From Promicromonospora panici (lineage in GTDB: Bacteria > Actinomycetota > Actinomycetes > Actinomycetales > Cellulomonadaceae), in assembly GCF_900608595.1 (NCBI RefSeq), contig NZ_UWYY01000001.1, forward strand, positions 337,828-401,827: a DNA stretch of 64,000 nt, read 5' to 3'. A program made the translations under genes and the position numbers. Positions 25,306 to 33,520 of this stretch are shown here, piece after piece (within the stretch, counting starts at the first letter, position 1; every line of letters starts with the position of its first letter). The notes beneath the pieces were generated by a model, which was not told the origin of the DNA, did not search any database, and worked only from the letters and a program-made list of their open reading frames with translations.

Positions 25306-26327
25306 ACAGCCACGATGACCTTGGACCTGACGCCGATCTCGGTCCTGGCCGCGACGTCCTGCGGCAGACCATCGGCGCGCTGGTCGACGGCGCCACGCCC
25401 CCCGGCGTACCGAGCGTGCCCGAGGAGAACCTCGGCCTCCTGCGCCGCAGGGTCCGGACGTGGCGCATCGCCAAGGCCGGGGCCGTCGGGCTGAGCACGG
25501 CTGTTGTCGTCAGCGCGCTCGCCTTCAGTGCCGCGCAGGCCTCGACCTGGACCCGGTCGGAACCGCTGCCGGGGCGGCCCACGATCCACAGCACCGAGAC
25601 GGGACCCGTACCGTCCGAGGTCCCGACGGCGCGCGTCTCGCCCAGCCCGACTGTGTCGGCGAGCCCGTCGCCCTCGCCGTCGCCGTCCAGCACGCCGGAG
25701 GCGACACCGTCGGGAGCCGCGTCCGTCGAACCGACACCGGAGGCGAGCACGTCGCCAGTGGCGGAGGAGGAACCGGTGAACGTGATCACCGCACCCTTCG
25801 ACGACGGGTATCAGCCGTGGGGAGACGACTGGCCCGTGTGGTGCGGCATGCAGGACGAGGATCTGGTGTCGACGAGCCCCTCGCTGACGATCAAGATCAT
25901 CGGGGAGTTGCACTACGGGCGTGGGGACGCCGCATCGATTCCGGTACAGATCATGGGAGAGATGCCGGGGTACGTCGCCCCCGGAACCTCTGGCAGCACG
26001 GAGACTATCGGGGACGCCCCACTGCTGGTCTGGTCGCAGGGCGGACGGGTGGTCGACCTCGGCCAGGCGTGGAGAGAGGCCAACTACGAGATCCCGGAGC
26101 GGCTCAACGAGGCGAGGCAGTGGGCAGGCGAGGCCTTCGCGCCGTCGTACAGCAGCTGTGTCGAGGCGGACAAGGAGGAGGGCGGCATGTTCTACGACAA
26201 CGTTCGCGCGGCTGGGACCTACCAGGTGCGGGCCGTCGAGGCGCACAACATCGGCGACCCTGGGACCGACGGCGCCAGCGAGGACTACCTGGTGGTCAGC
26301 GACCCGGTCACCGTCACCATCCCCTGA
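25302..26327 (+). CDS. Membrane-anchored partner of sigma module 5, putative anti-sigma/sensor
   Basis: 341 residues: cytoplasmic 1-56 (LLRRRVRTWRIAK), membrane helix about 57-79, a long low-complexity Ser/Pro/Thr stalk (about 95-155), then one DGYQPWG (168) ... VWCGMQDEDLVST (180) domain with LLVWSQGGRVVDLGQ, SSCVEADKE, GTYQVRAVE and VSDPVTVTI. Only the single core domain is present, so it is the minimal ectodomain type among the split modules. The stop codon abuts palindromic element A3. Confidence 0.82.
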   Translation: MNSHDDLGPDADLGPGRDVLRQTIGALVDGATPPGVPSVPEENLGLLRRRVRTWRIAKAGAVGLSTAVVVSALAFSAAQASTWTRSEPLPGRPTIHSTETGPVPSEVPTARVSPSPTVSASPSPSPSPSSTPEATPSGAASVEPTPEASTSPVAEEEPVNVITAPFDDGYQPWGDDWPVWCGMQDEDLVSTSPSLTIKIIGELHYGRGDAASIPVQIMGEMPGYVAPGTSGSTETIGDAPLLVWSQGGRVVDLGQAWREANYEIPERLNEARQWAGEAFAPSYSSCVEADKEEGGMFYDNVRAAGTYQVRAVEAHNIGDPGTDGASEDYLVVSDPVTVTIP

Positions 26328-26328
26328 C

Positions 26329-26372
26329 GTGTCAGATGCTCAGGTCACTCCGCTGACCTGAGCATCTGACAC
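26329..26372. repeat. Palindromic repeat family A, copy 3, at a convergent junction
   Basis: The most symmetric copy: 19 of 20 arm positions pair (GTGTCAGATGCTCAGGTCA ...), loop TCCG, and the outer ACGTGTC/GACACGT adds two more pairs. It begins at the stop of the module 5 partner and supplies the last codons and stop of the minus-strand DUF2236 gene. Confidence 0.92.
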
Positions 26373-27602
26373 GTAGCTGGCCAGGATCGCGTCGCTCCGG
26401 CGTCGGCCCCACCGGTCGAGGCGTTCCCGGCCCCAGCGCGAGCGGCCGAGAACGTGGTACCGCCAGAGGTTGAGCGGCAGCAGGTACGCGTGCGCCCACG
26501 GCAGGCGCAGCGGCAGCCCGAGCTCGCGCATGCTGCGCACCCCGAGGAACGCCGTCAGCATCGACAGCAGCCGCTCCCGCTCGAACCGCGCCCGCCACGG
26601 CTGCCACCAGGACGGGCCGGGATAGGTCCGGTCGGCCTGGGCGGCGACCACCGCCTGGGCGAGGCGCGGCCCGGCGTCCGAGACCCCGGCCTGCGCGAGC
26701 AGCACGTGGTAGTTGATGCGGTTTCGCGCCCACTCGTCGTCGACCAGGAAGTCGGGGTGCACGCCCATCAGGTGCCCCACCCACTTCCACAGGTGCATCA
26801 GCGCCCGGCTGTCCGACGGCGGGATGCGCGCCCCGAGCGTCCGGCACCCCAGGATCAGGGTGGCGTCGAACAGCCCGAGCGTCGCGGCCTGGTCGGCCTG
26901 GTTGATCGGGAGGCCCCAGCGTGCGGTGTCCCAGTGTCCGAACGACGCGCCGACCAGTGCGTGCATCGCCCGGACATGCACGGTGGCCCGCCACGCGGGG
27001 CCGTAGGGCCGGAGCGCCCCGGGCTCGGACAGACCGACCGTCCACTCCTGCGTCTCCGCGAGCCGGCGCACCGTGCCGCCGGTCAATGCGCCGGTCGCCG
27101 CGAGCAGGTCCGCCGGGCCGCCGAACCGGTAACCGCCGACCAGCGAGAGCTGGAGCAGCACGTCGCCGGCGTTCTGCCCGAGTCGCCGCAGCACGGCGGC
27201 GCCCTTCTCGACGAGGTCCCAGTCCACCCAGCCGGGCACGTCGGTGGCCTCGTCGAGAAAGCGTCGCAGTGCCTCGGGCGCATCCGCGCCGACTCGGGCC
27301 CCGTCCTGCGTCGCGTCCCCGCCGCCGTCGGCCAGCGCCTCCCGGAGCCGCCGGTGGGTCACGCGCCCTGGCGTCCCCGCAGGCAGTCGCATCGCTGCCG
27401 CGAGCGCCGCCCCGGCGTCGTCCGCCTCGAAGAAGGCGCGGCCGATCCGGTCCATGAGGGCCTCGTCCACGCCGCGCACCCGCCCGAGCAGGCGCAGCGG
27501 CCGGCCGATCCGCGCCCCGCGGGCCTCGGCGGCGCGGAACCGGAGGGGGTACGTCGGCGCGGCGGGCTGCCCGACGTCGTTCGCTGTATCCCCATGCACC
27601 AT
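26340..27602 (-). CDS. DUF2236/MpaB-type oxygenase family protein
   Basis: 420 residues from ATG 27602 (GGATGGGGG just upstream); the frame is open to an ATG at 27704. The conserved core VHVRAMHALVGASFGHWD, WGLPINQADQAAT and LLLQLSLVGGY-type segments place it in the ER-bound/rubber-oxygenase-like DUF2236 family, which is thought to bind haem. The conserved His-x3-His-like histidines in HVRAMH are present. The last ten residues (VSDAQVSGVT) and the stop come from palindromic element A3. It breaks the sigma array in the opposite orientation. Confidence 0.82.
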   Translation of the reverse strand: MVHGDTANDVGQPAAPTYPLRFRAAEARGARIGRPLRLLGRVRGVDEALMDRIGRAFFEADDAGAALAAAMRLPAGTPGRVTHRRLREALADGGGDATQDGARVGADAPEALRRFLDEATDVPGWVDWDLVEKGAAVLRRLGQNAGDVLLQLSLVGGYRFGGPADLLAATGALTGGTVRRLAETQEWTVGLSEPGALRPYGPAWRATVHVRAMHALVGASFGHWDTARWGLPINQADQAATLGLFDATLILGCRTLGARIPPSDSRALMHLWKWVGHLMGVHPDFLVDDEWARNRINYHVLLAQAGVSDAGPRLAQAVVAAQADRTYPGPSWWQPWRARFERERLLSMLTAFLGVRSMRELGLPLRLPWAHAYLLPLNLWRYHVLGRSRWGRERLDRWGRRRSDAILASYVSDAQVSGVT

Positions 27603-27819
27603 GCCCCCATCCTGACCCGCGACTGCCCTGCGCCAGAAGCGCCCCAAGTAGATGGTGTGGCTGGCCGCGGTGCTGACTCTGTTCAGCAGGCTTGGAAGAG
27701 CCATAACCCACCCGATAACGGCTGCCTGACGCCTGCTGAACGAAAGTCAGCCCCGGCCGCCAAGGCACCGGCGGGCGCCACCCTGGTTGGGCTCCATGCG
27801 CAGCAGCGTAGGGCAGCAT

Positions 27820-27843
27820 GAACAAGCTTCGGCAGGGGTCGTG
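27820..27843 (+). promoter_or_regulatory. Candidate ECF-type promoter of sigma gene 6
   Basis: GAAC at 27820 and CGTG at 27840 are 16 bases apart. The segment CAAGCTTCGGCAGGGGTCGT is closely matched upstream of sigma gene 7 (30321-30343, CAACGTTCGGCAAGAGTCGT), so both genes may be read by the same, possibly autogenous, sigma factor. Confidence 0.35.
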
Positions 27844-27922
27844 CGGGATCGGATGCGAAACGCCCCAACCTTTCTGGGGGTTGGTTCGTCGGGACGTTCA
27901 AGTTGGCAGGAAGGAGCCGGCA

Positions 27923-28516
27923 ATGGGCTGGCACGAAGACCTGGAGACGCTCGTCGCGCAACGCGGCAGCGTGCTCGTGGGGTACGCGTACACGCTCTGT
28001 GGCGACGTCCGGCAGGCCGAGGACCTGGTGCAGGAGGCACTGGTCAAGTACTGCTCCCGCCTGGTGCGTCCGGGCGGGCGGCGCGGTCAGGCGACGTTGG
28101 GCGTGTACCAGCTGCCACTGGACGAGAACGCGCGGGACGGCGCCGCGCACGCACCGGTGGAGTTCGCGGAGGCGTACGTGCGCCGCATGGTCCTGAACCT
28201 GTATCTGGACGGCTGGCGCCGCAAGAAGAAGTGGGCGGTCATCGAGCCCAGGGTTGCCACGGACGACCGGGTGCGCTTTCCCGACTCGGGCATCACGGCC
28301 CGCGCGGACGTGGTGCTCGCGCTCGCCCGGCTCACACCCCGGCAGCGTGCGTGCGTGGTGCTGCGCTACTTCGAGGACATGACCATCGAGCAGGTGGCGG
28401 AGACGCTCGGGAACGCCCCGGGCACCGTCAAGCGGCATCTGCACGACGCGCTGCGCGTCCTGCGGGACGTACTGGAACCGGCCGGAGCGGCCACAGCAGA
28501 AGGAGTTTTGCGATGA
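27923..28516 (+). CDS. ECF sigma factor, SigE family (module 6, split form)
   Basis: 197 residues from ATG 27923 with AAGGAG at 27911-27916. Region 2: VLVGYAYTLCGDVRQAEDL, VQEALVKYCSRLVRP; region 4: LTPRQRACVVLRYFEDMTI, APGTVKRHLHDA. The stop overlaps the start of the partner (ATGA at 28513-28516). It is divergent from the DUF2236 gene. Confidence 0.92.
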   Translation: MGWHEDLETLVAQRGSVLVGYAYTLCGDVRQAEDLVQEALVKYCSRLVRPGGRRGQATLGVYQLPLDENARDGAAHAPVEFAEAYVRRMVLNLYLDGWRRKKKWAVIEPRVATDDRVRFPDSGITARADVVLALARLTPRQRACVVLRYFEDMTIEQVAETLGNAPGTVKRHLHDALRVLRDVLEPAGAATAEGVLR

Positions 28517-30204
28517 ACCAGCACGACCACAGCCCGGGCCAGGACCACGGCTGGGTGGACCCGGCGGAGGCCGGTCTCCTGAAGCAGACCTTCAGCGCGA
28601 TGGCCGGCGGGGTCGACCCCGCGTCGCCCACGGGGCCGGCCGCGGCGATGACAGTGATGAGCAGGCGGGTGCGGCGGCGTCGGACGGCGAAGCTGGGCGG
28701 GCTCGGCGGCGGAGCACTCGCCCTTGCGGGCGCCATGGTGCTCGGGGCAGCGCAGCTCGCTCCGCCGCAGCAGTCCGAGCTGCTGCCGGGCGCGTCGTCG
28801 CCCGCGCCGGACTTCCAGCTCCAGGACGGCTACCAGCCGCCCTGGCTCGACTGGAGCGACCTGACGTGTGGCATGCCCGTTGACGACCTGAAGTCCACGG
28901 CGCCGGGCTGGTCGGTGGCGTCGGCCGGTGACATCTACGCGCGGACGGCGGACCTCGGGGGCAGGGTCTCGACGTCGTGGGGCATGGCGTCGACTCTGCA
29001 GGACGGCGAGGGCACGCTGGGTGTCGCGCCAGTCCTGGTGTGGAGCAAGGACGGCGTGGTGCAGGACCTGGGCCCGAACGTCTTCGGTGCAGCGGGCGAG
29101 CAGGCGGAGCCGCTCCTGGGCGGCGCCCCGGGCGCCGTCGCGGCCACGGGTGGCTCGGCGTCGACGTGCTCGCCGATGTCGACCGATATCGACCCGGTCT
29201 ATGAGGCGCCGCTGCCCGAGGGGGACTACGAGGTCCGGGTGGTCGCCTTCCCGGAGGTCGCTCCGGGCCAGCGGGCCACGGCGGTGAGCGAGCCGGTGCT
29301 GGTTCGGGTCAACGCCGACGCCCCGCACAGCAGCCTGAGCCCGGGCGCGGCACAGGGCGACTCCACCGTCGAGTTCCCGAAGCCCGTCGAGGGCCAGATC
29401 GCGCGGTTCGAGCTGGACCGCACCGCGGACTGGATCAGGGCCGAGATGACCCAGAGCGGCTACCCGTCGGACACCGACCTGAGGGTGCACGGTCAGTGTG
29501 CGGGCGGAGACCCGGAGGCGTTGCTTCCGATCGAGCTGGTCGTGCCGTCCACCGGGAAGGTGGTCGGGTCCACCCAGATCTCGTGCGACGGAGACGAGGC
29601 CGGGGACGAGGTCGGGCCCCTGGCAGCAGCCGACGGGGAGGCCATCGACATCCGGCTGCCGCACGTGCCCGACGGCGTCGCGCGGCTCTGGGTGTCCCTC
29701 GAGCCGGCCACGCCCGTCGGCGGAGACGCCGGGCCCGAGTGCTCATCGACCGGCTTCGAGCCGAAGTTCGTTCCGGGGAACTCGGTGACCGGGAGCACCG
29801 CGGCGACGGCCGGGTCCATCGTGATCGCGGCGATGGACTGCGACTCCGACGCGCTGATCGCGCTGACCGAGGAGTCGGGGACGGAGCTCCTGTCCGGCGC
29901 CGAGACCCCGGAGGAGACCTTCGCCCTGCCCGAGTCCGGCACGGAGCACTACCGGACGCTCGCGGCGCTGCTGACCGACACCGCCGCAGCGATCGTCGAC
30001 GAGGACACGGCTGACGCGACCGTCGTCTGGCCGCGGGTCGCGACCGAGGAGTTCGCCGACTCGGACGAGGCGTGGCAGGAGGTGGTGGACGCGGGCCTGC
30101 TCACGGCCGAGGAAGCTGACGCCCAGCGGCCGGACGGCTACCAGGGCATGCGGGTCGGCATGAACATGGCGGGTGACTGGCTGTACTACTCCGCCGGCGA
30201 CTGA
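28513..30204 (+). CDS. Membrane-anchored partner of sigma module 6, putative anti-sigma/sensor
   Basis: 563 residues: cytoplasmic 1-60 (GWVDPAEAGLLKQTFSAMAG ... SPTGPAA ... RRVRRRRTAK), membrane helix about 61-82, then DGYQPPW (105) ... LTCGMPVDDL (118) core domain with VLVWSKDGVVQDLG and GDYEVRVVAFP, followed by the same two extra domains as in module 4 (ending VDAGLLTAEEADAQRPDGYQG). The module 4 and 6 partners are thus true full-length paralogues. The cytoplasmic segment is shared with module 7. Confidence 0.82.
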   Translation: MNQHDHSPGQDHGWVDPAEAGLLKQTFSAMAGGVDPASPTGPAAAMTVMSRRVRRRRTAKLGGLGGGALALAGAMVLGAAQLAPPQQSELLPGASSPAPDFQLQDGYQPPWLDWSDLTCGMPVDDLKSTAPGWSVASAGDIYARTADLGGRVSTSWGMASTLQDGEGTLGVAPVLVWSKDGVVQDLGPNVFGAAGEQAEPLLGGAPGAVAATGGSASTCSPMSTDIDPVYEAPLPEGDYEVRVVAFPEVAPGQRATAVSEPVLVRVNADAPHSSLSPGAAQGDSTVEFPKPVEGQIARFELDRTADWIRAEMTQSGYPSDTDLRVHGQCAGGDPEALLPIELVVPSTGKVVGSTQISCDGDEAGDEVGPLAAADGEAIDIRLPHVPDGVARLWVSLEPATPVGGDAGPECSSTGFEPKFVPGNSVTGSTAATAGSIVIAAMDCDSDALIALTEESGTELLSGAETPEETFALPESGTEHYRTLAALLTDTAAAIVDEDTADATVVWPRVATEEFADSDEAWQEVVDAGLLTAEEADAQRPDGYQGMRVGMNMAGDWLYYSAGD

Positions 30205-30217
30205 TCCCCACGACGAG

Positions 30218-30304
30218 TCCGCGAGGTAGATCCGCGAAGTAGAGCGCCTGTCCGAGTCTCCCGGTGATACAGGGGAGACTCGGACAGGCGCTCTACCTCG
30301 CGGA
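30218..30304. repeat. Palindromic repeat family C, copy 1, between modules 6 and 7
   Basis: A 32-base arm (30231-30262) pairs with 30273-30304 with one mismatch around a 10-base loop, preceded by an extra GCGAGGTAGATC unit. It shares the GCGA(A/G)GTAGA unit with 38407-38529. No T-run, so it is not a classical terminator, though it could stop transcription. Confidence 0.88.
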
Positions 30305-30379
30305 CCCGTGACCCTTCCGTACAACGTTCGGCAAGAGTCGTTCGTCTGGGCTTGTAGGGATGGCTGGAAGGGGCCTGAG

Positions 30380-30967
30380 ATGAGCTGGAGCGACGACCTG
30401 GAGCGGCTCGCGACAGAGCGCGGCACCGCGCTGGTCGGATATGCGTACGTGCTCTGCGGCGATGTCCGCCAGGCCGAGGACCTCGTCCAGGACGCACTGG
30501 TCAAGGTCTATTCGCGGCTGCGGCCGCCGGGGAAACCTGTGGAGGGCGCGCGTCCGGCGTCGGGCATGCGGACGATCCTGCTGGACGGACGGGGGGCCAC
30601 TCACACCGAGGCGTACGTGCGCCGCACGGTCCTCAACCTGTACCTGGACGGCTGGCGGCGACAGCGTAAGTGGGCGCAGATCGAGCCGGTGGTCGCGACG
30701 AGCGACTGGGTGCGGTCGCCCGAGTCGGGCATCACGGCGCGAGCCGACGTCGTCCACGCGCTGACGCGGCTCACCCCGCGGCAACGCTCCTGCGTGGTGC
30801 TGCGGTACTTCGAGGACATGACGATCCCGCAGGTGGCCGAGACCATCGGCGTCGCGCCCGGCACGGTCAAGCGGTACTTGTCCGATGCCCTGCACGCCAT
30901 GCGCGACGTGCTTCAGCCCGACGGCGCGCCGGGTACGGCTATCGATTCCGGAAGGGGCACGCGATGA
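30380..30967 (+). CDS. ECF sigma factor, SigE family (module 7, split form)
   Basis: 195 residues from ATG 30380 (GGAAGGGG upstream). Region 2: ALVGYAYVLCGDVRQAEDL, VQDALVKVYSRLRPP; region 4: LTPRQRSCVVLRYFEDMTI, APGTVKRYLSDA. Stop overlaps the partner start (30964). Closest to module 6 in sequence and in its leader. Confidence 0.92.
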   Translation: MSWSDDLERLATERGTALVGYAYVLCGDVRQAEDLVQDALVKVYSRLRPPGKPVEGARPASGMRTILLDGRGATHTEAYVRRTVLNLYLDGWRRQRKWAQIEPVVATSDWVRSPESGITARADVVHALTRLTPRQRSCVVLRYFEDMTIPQVAETIGVAPGTVKRYLSDALHAMRDVLQPDGAPGTAIDSGRGTR

Positions 30968-31848
30968 ACCGCGACGTGGACGACGGGTGGACCGACCCGG
31001 AGGGCGCCGACCTGCTCAGCGAGACGATGGCCGCCATGTACCAGGGTGTCCCGGCCGACTCCCCGACCGGCCCCGCGGCCGTGGTGGGCGTCATGCAGCG
31101 GCGAGCCCGACGGCGTCGGACGGCCAAGCGGACCGCGCTCGGCGCTGGGTCGCTCACCGTGGCGGGAGCTCTCGCGTTCGGCGCGGGCAGCCTGCTCGGC
31201 TGGCCGACGGCGGATCCGCCGCCACCTCCCGGCCAGTCATCGAGCGCGTCGCCGAGCGTGTCGGCGAGCCCGGAGCCGACGTCGGCCCTGGAGCTGATCC
31301 AGGACGGGTTCCGCCCGCGGTCCTGGGGGGTGGGCGACATCACCTGCGGTATGCCCGCGGCCGAGCTCGCGAGCACCGACGAGGGATTCCGGTTCGAGGT
31401 CGCGGGCGAGGTGACCGACGACGGCGACGAGATGTCGGTGCCGTTCCGGCTCACGCCCACATCAGGCGACCCGAGCACCGAGTGGTACGGCTCGACCCTG
31501 GTATGGATCCACGACGGGACGGTGGTGGACGTCCCGCGCGATTTCCGGGAGGGTGTCGCGGAACCCTCCGTGCGGAGCAACGGCGGCCCGGTCGAGTTCC
31601 CGGTGACCGTCTTCGCCTCGAACTCGATGTGCGCACCCGAACCGGTGCCGGACGATTTCGCCTTCACCGGTGATGTCCCGTTCTGGGACGAGGACATCTT
31701 TCCGCACCGGCTCCCCCCGGGTGACTACGACGTCGTCGTCCTGATCCAGGAGTACAACGCCGGCGAGAACGACCCCTACGTGCTCAGCGATCCCGTGCCG
31801 GTCACCATCACGGAGGACCAGCAAGTGGTGCGCAGGTCGGCCGGCTGA
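30964..31848 (+). CDS. Membrane-anchored partner of sigma module 7, putative anti-sigma/sensor
   Basis: 294 residues: cytoplasmic 1-54 (GWTDPEGADLLSETMAAMYQ ... SPTGPAA ... RRARRRRTAK), membrane helix about 56-79, Pro/Ser-rich linker, then one core domain starting DGFRPRS (114) and ITCGMPAAEL (127), with TLVWIHDGTVVDVP, a second Cys (SMCAP), GDYDVVVLIQE and LSDPVPVTI. Last gene of the array. Confidence 0.82.
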   Translation: MNRDVDDGWTDPEGADLLSETMAAMYQGVPADSPTGPAAVVGVMQRRARRRRTAKRTALGAGSLTVAGALAFGAGSLLGWPTADPPPPPGQSSSASPSVSASPEPTSALELIQDGFRPRSWGVGDITCGMPAAELASTDEGFRFEVAGEVTDDGDEMSVPFRLTPTSGDPSTEWYGSTLVWIHDGTVVDVPRDFREGVAEPSVRSNGGPVEFPVTVFASNSMCAPEPVPDDFAFTGDVPFWDEDIFPHRLPPGDYDVVVLIQEYNAGENDPYVLSDPVPVTITEDQQVVRRSAG

Positions 31849-31875
31849 CCCGAGAGGCGGCTACATAATGGGGCG

Positions 31876-33246
31876 GTGATCGCCCAGACGCCTCCCGCCC
31901 AGCTCCCCGCCGTCCCCGACGCCGCCCGCGCCCACGTCCAGGATCTCGGCACCTTCGTCACGGCGTCGCCGTCGTCCTACCACGCGGCCGTGGAGGTGGC
32001 CAGGCGCGCGGAGGGGGCGGGCTTCACCCGCCTCGCGGAGGACGCCGCCTGGCACGTGACCCCGGGCGGGCGCTACGTCGTGGTCCGCGACGGCTCGGTC
32101 ATCGCCTTCACGGTGCCCGACGCCGCGGGTCCCGCGACCGGGTTCACCATCCTGGGCGCCCACACCGACTCCCCGGGCTTCAAGCTCAAGCCCAAGCCGA
32201 CCACCCGCGGCGCGGGTGGCTGGTGGCAGGCGGGCGTCGAGGTGTACGGCGGGCCGTTGCTCAACTCCTGGCTCGACCGCGAGCTGGAGCTGGCCGGCCG
32301 GATCGTCACCCTCGACGGCACCGAGCACCTCGTGCGCACCGGACCGCTGCTGCGCATCCCGCAGCTCGCCATCCACCTGGACCGCGGCGTCAACGACAAC
32401 GGGCTCACCCTCGACAAGCAGCGGCACACCCAGCCCGTCTGGGGCCTCGGCGACGCGGAGAGCGCCGACGTCCTGGCGGCGCTCGCGGCCGACGCCGGTG
32501 TCGACCCCGCGACGATCGGCGGGTACGACGTGGTCCTGGCCGACACGCAGCCCGGCCGGGCCTTCGGCGCCGGCCAGGCGCTGTTCGCGTCGGCCCGGCT
32601 GGACAACCTGCTCTCCACGCATGCCGGGCTGACGGCGCTCCTCGGCAGGGCTGCGTCGACCGCCGGCGGCCCGACCAGCGGCGGCCCGACGAACGGCGGC
32701 CCGACGAACGGAGGAGCCTCGATCGAGATGCTCGCCGCCTTCGACCACGAGGAGATCGGCAGCGCCTCCCGCTCGGGCGCGGCGGGACCGTTCCTCGAGG
32801 AGGTGCTGGTCCGCATCTCGACGGCGCTGGGCGCGACCGCCGAGCAGCGGGCACAGGCGTACGCGGCGTCGCTGCACGTGTCGTCCGACGTCGGGCACGC
32901 GGTGCACCCGAACTATGCCGAGCGGCACGACCCGGCCAACCACCCGGTGGCCGGCGGGGGCCCGATCCTGAAGATCAACGCGAACCAGCGCTACGCGACG
33001 GACGCGCACGGCGCGGCGGCCTGGGCCGTGGCCTGCGCGACGGCCGGGGTGCCCACCCAGGAGTTCGTCTCCAACAACGTGCTGCCGTGCGGCTCGACGA
33101 TCGGACCGATCTCGGCGGCGCGGCTCGGCATTCGCACTGTCGACGTCGGAGTGCCAATTTTGTCGATGCACTCGGCGCGCGAGCTCACCGCCGTCGTCGA
33201 CCCGTGGTACCTGGCGCGGGCGATGGGAGCCGTGCTGGCCCGCTGA
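31876..33246 (+). CDS. apeB: M18-family aminopeptidase
   Basis: 456 residues, GTG start. The M18 metal and catalytic motifs are present: LGAHTDSPGFKLKP, FASARLDNL, AAFDHEEIGS, SSDVGHAVHPNY and the C-terminal PILSMHSARE. It removes N-terminal (often acidic) residues from peptides in the cytoplasm. A short tandem repeat in the DNA at about 32664-32710 gives GGPTSGGPTNGGPTNGG, a likely flexible loop that expanded by slippage. Confidence 0.94.
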   Translation: MIAQTPPAQLPAVPDAARAHVQDLGTFVTASPSSYHAAVEVARRAEGAGFTRLAEDAAWHVTPGGRYVVVRDGSVIAFTVPDAAGPATGFTILGAHTDSPGFKLKPKPTTRGAGGWWQAGVEVYGGPLLNSWLDRELELAGRIVTLDGTEHLVRTGPLLRIPQLAIHLDRGVNDNGLTLDKQRHTQPVWGLGDAESADVLAALAADAGVDPATIGGYDVVLADTQPGRAFGAGQALFASARLDNLLSTHAGLTALLGRAASTAGGPTSGGPTNGGPTNGGASIEMLAAFDHEEIGSASRSGAAGPFLEEVLVRISTALGATAEQRAQAYAASLHVSSDVGHAVHPNYAERHDPANHPVAGGGPILKINANQRYATDAHGAAAWAVACATAGVPTQEFVSNNVLPCGSTIGPISAARLGIRTVDVGVPILSMHSARELTAVVDPWYLARAMGAVLAR

Positions 33247-33360
33247 ACCGGCGATTCCTCCTGGAACGAGGCGGTAGCGGGGTTCTTCGGAGCGACCTGC
33301 GCTTTTGCACGTTTTTGTTTGATCCGTCCCGGTCTACAATTGACTCAATTCGGGCACGAG

Positions 33361-33376
33361 TTGGACAATCGTCCAA
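33361..33376. promoter_or_regulatory. Inverted repeat TTGGAC-n4-GTCCAA upstream of the HTH-TPR regulator
   Basis: Perfect 6-bp arms with an AATC spacer in a relatively AT-rich promoter region; TACAAT just upstream could be a -10 element. A candidate operator, possibly autoregulatory. Confidence 0.4.
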
Positions 33377-33497
33377 ATAAGTCTGGGGCTGACCTGCGAA
33401 AACGTACGATCTCGGTAGGCCGTTGGCATGGAAGAAAATACCTAGTACCGTCCGGATGCATGGACCTCGTGGGGGTGATACCACTGTGGTCATCCGA

Positions 33498-33511
33498 GCC
33501 GAGAACTCGGC
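33498..33511. promoter_or_regulatory. 14-bp palindrome just before the HTH-TPR regulator
   Basis: GCCGAG-AA-CTCGGC ends 9 bases before the ATG at 33521, a position where a bound protein or RNA hairpin would block translation. Confidence 0.35.
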
Positions 33512-33520
33512 AAAAGAGAA

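Noticed and set aside
32664..32715. GGPTSGGPTNGG repeat in the M18 peptidase as a sign of a pseudogene
   Set aside because: The frame stays open and all catalytic motifs follow; it is a loop expansion.
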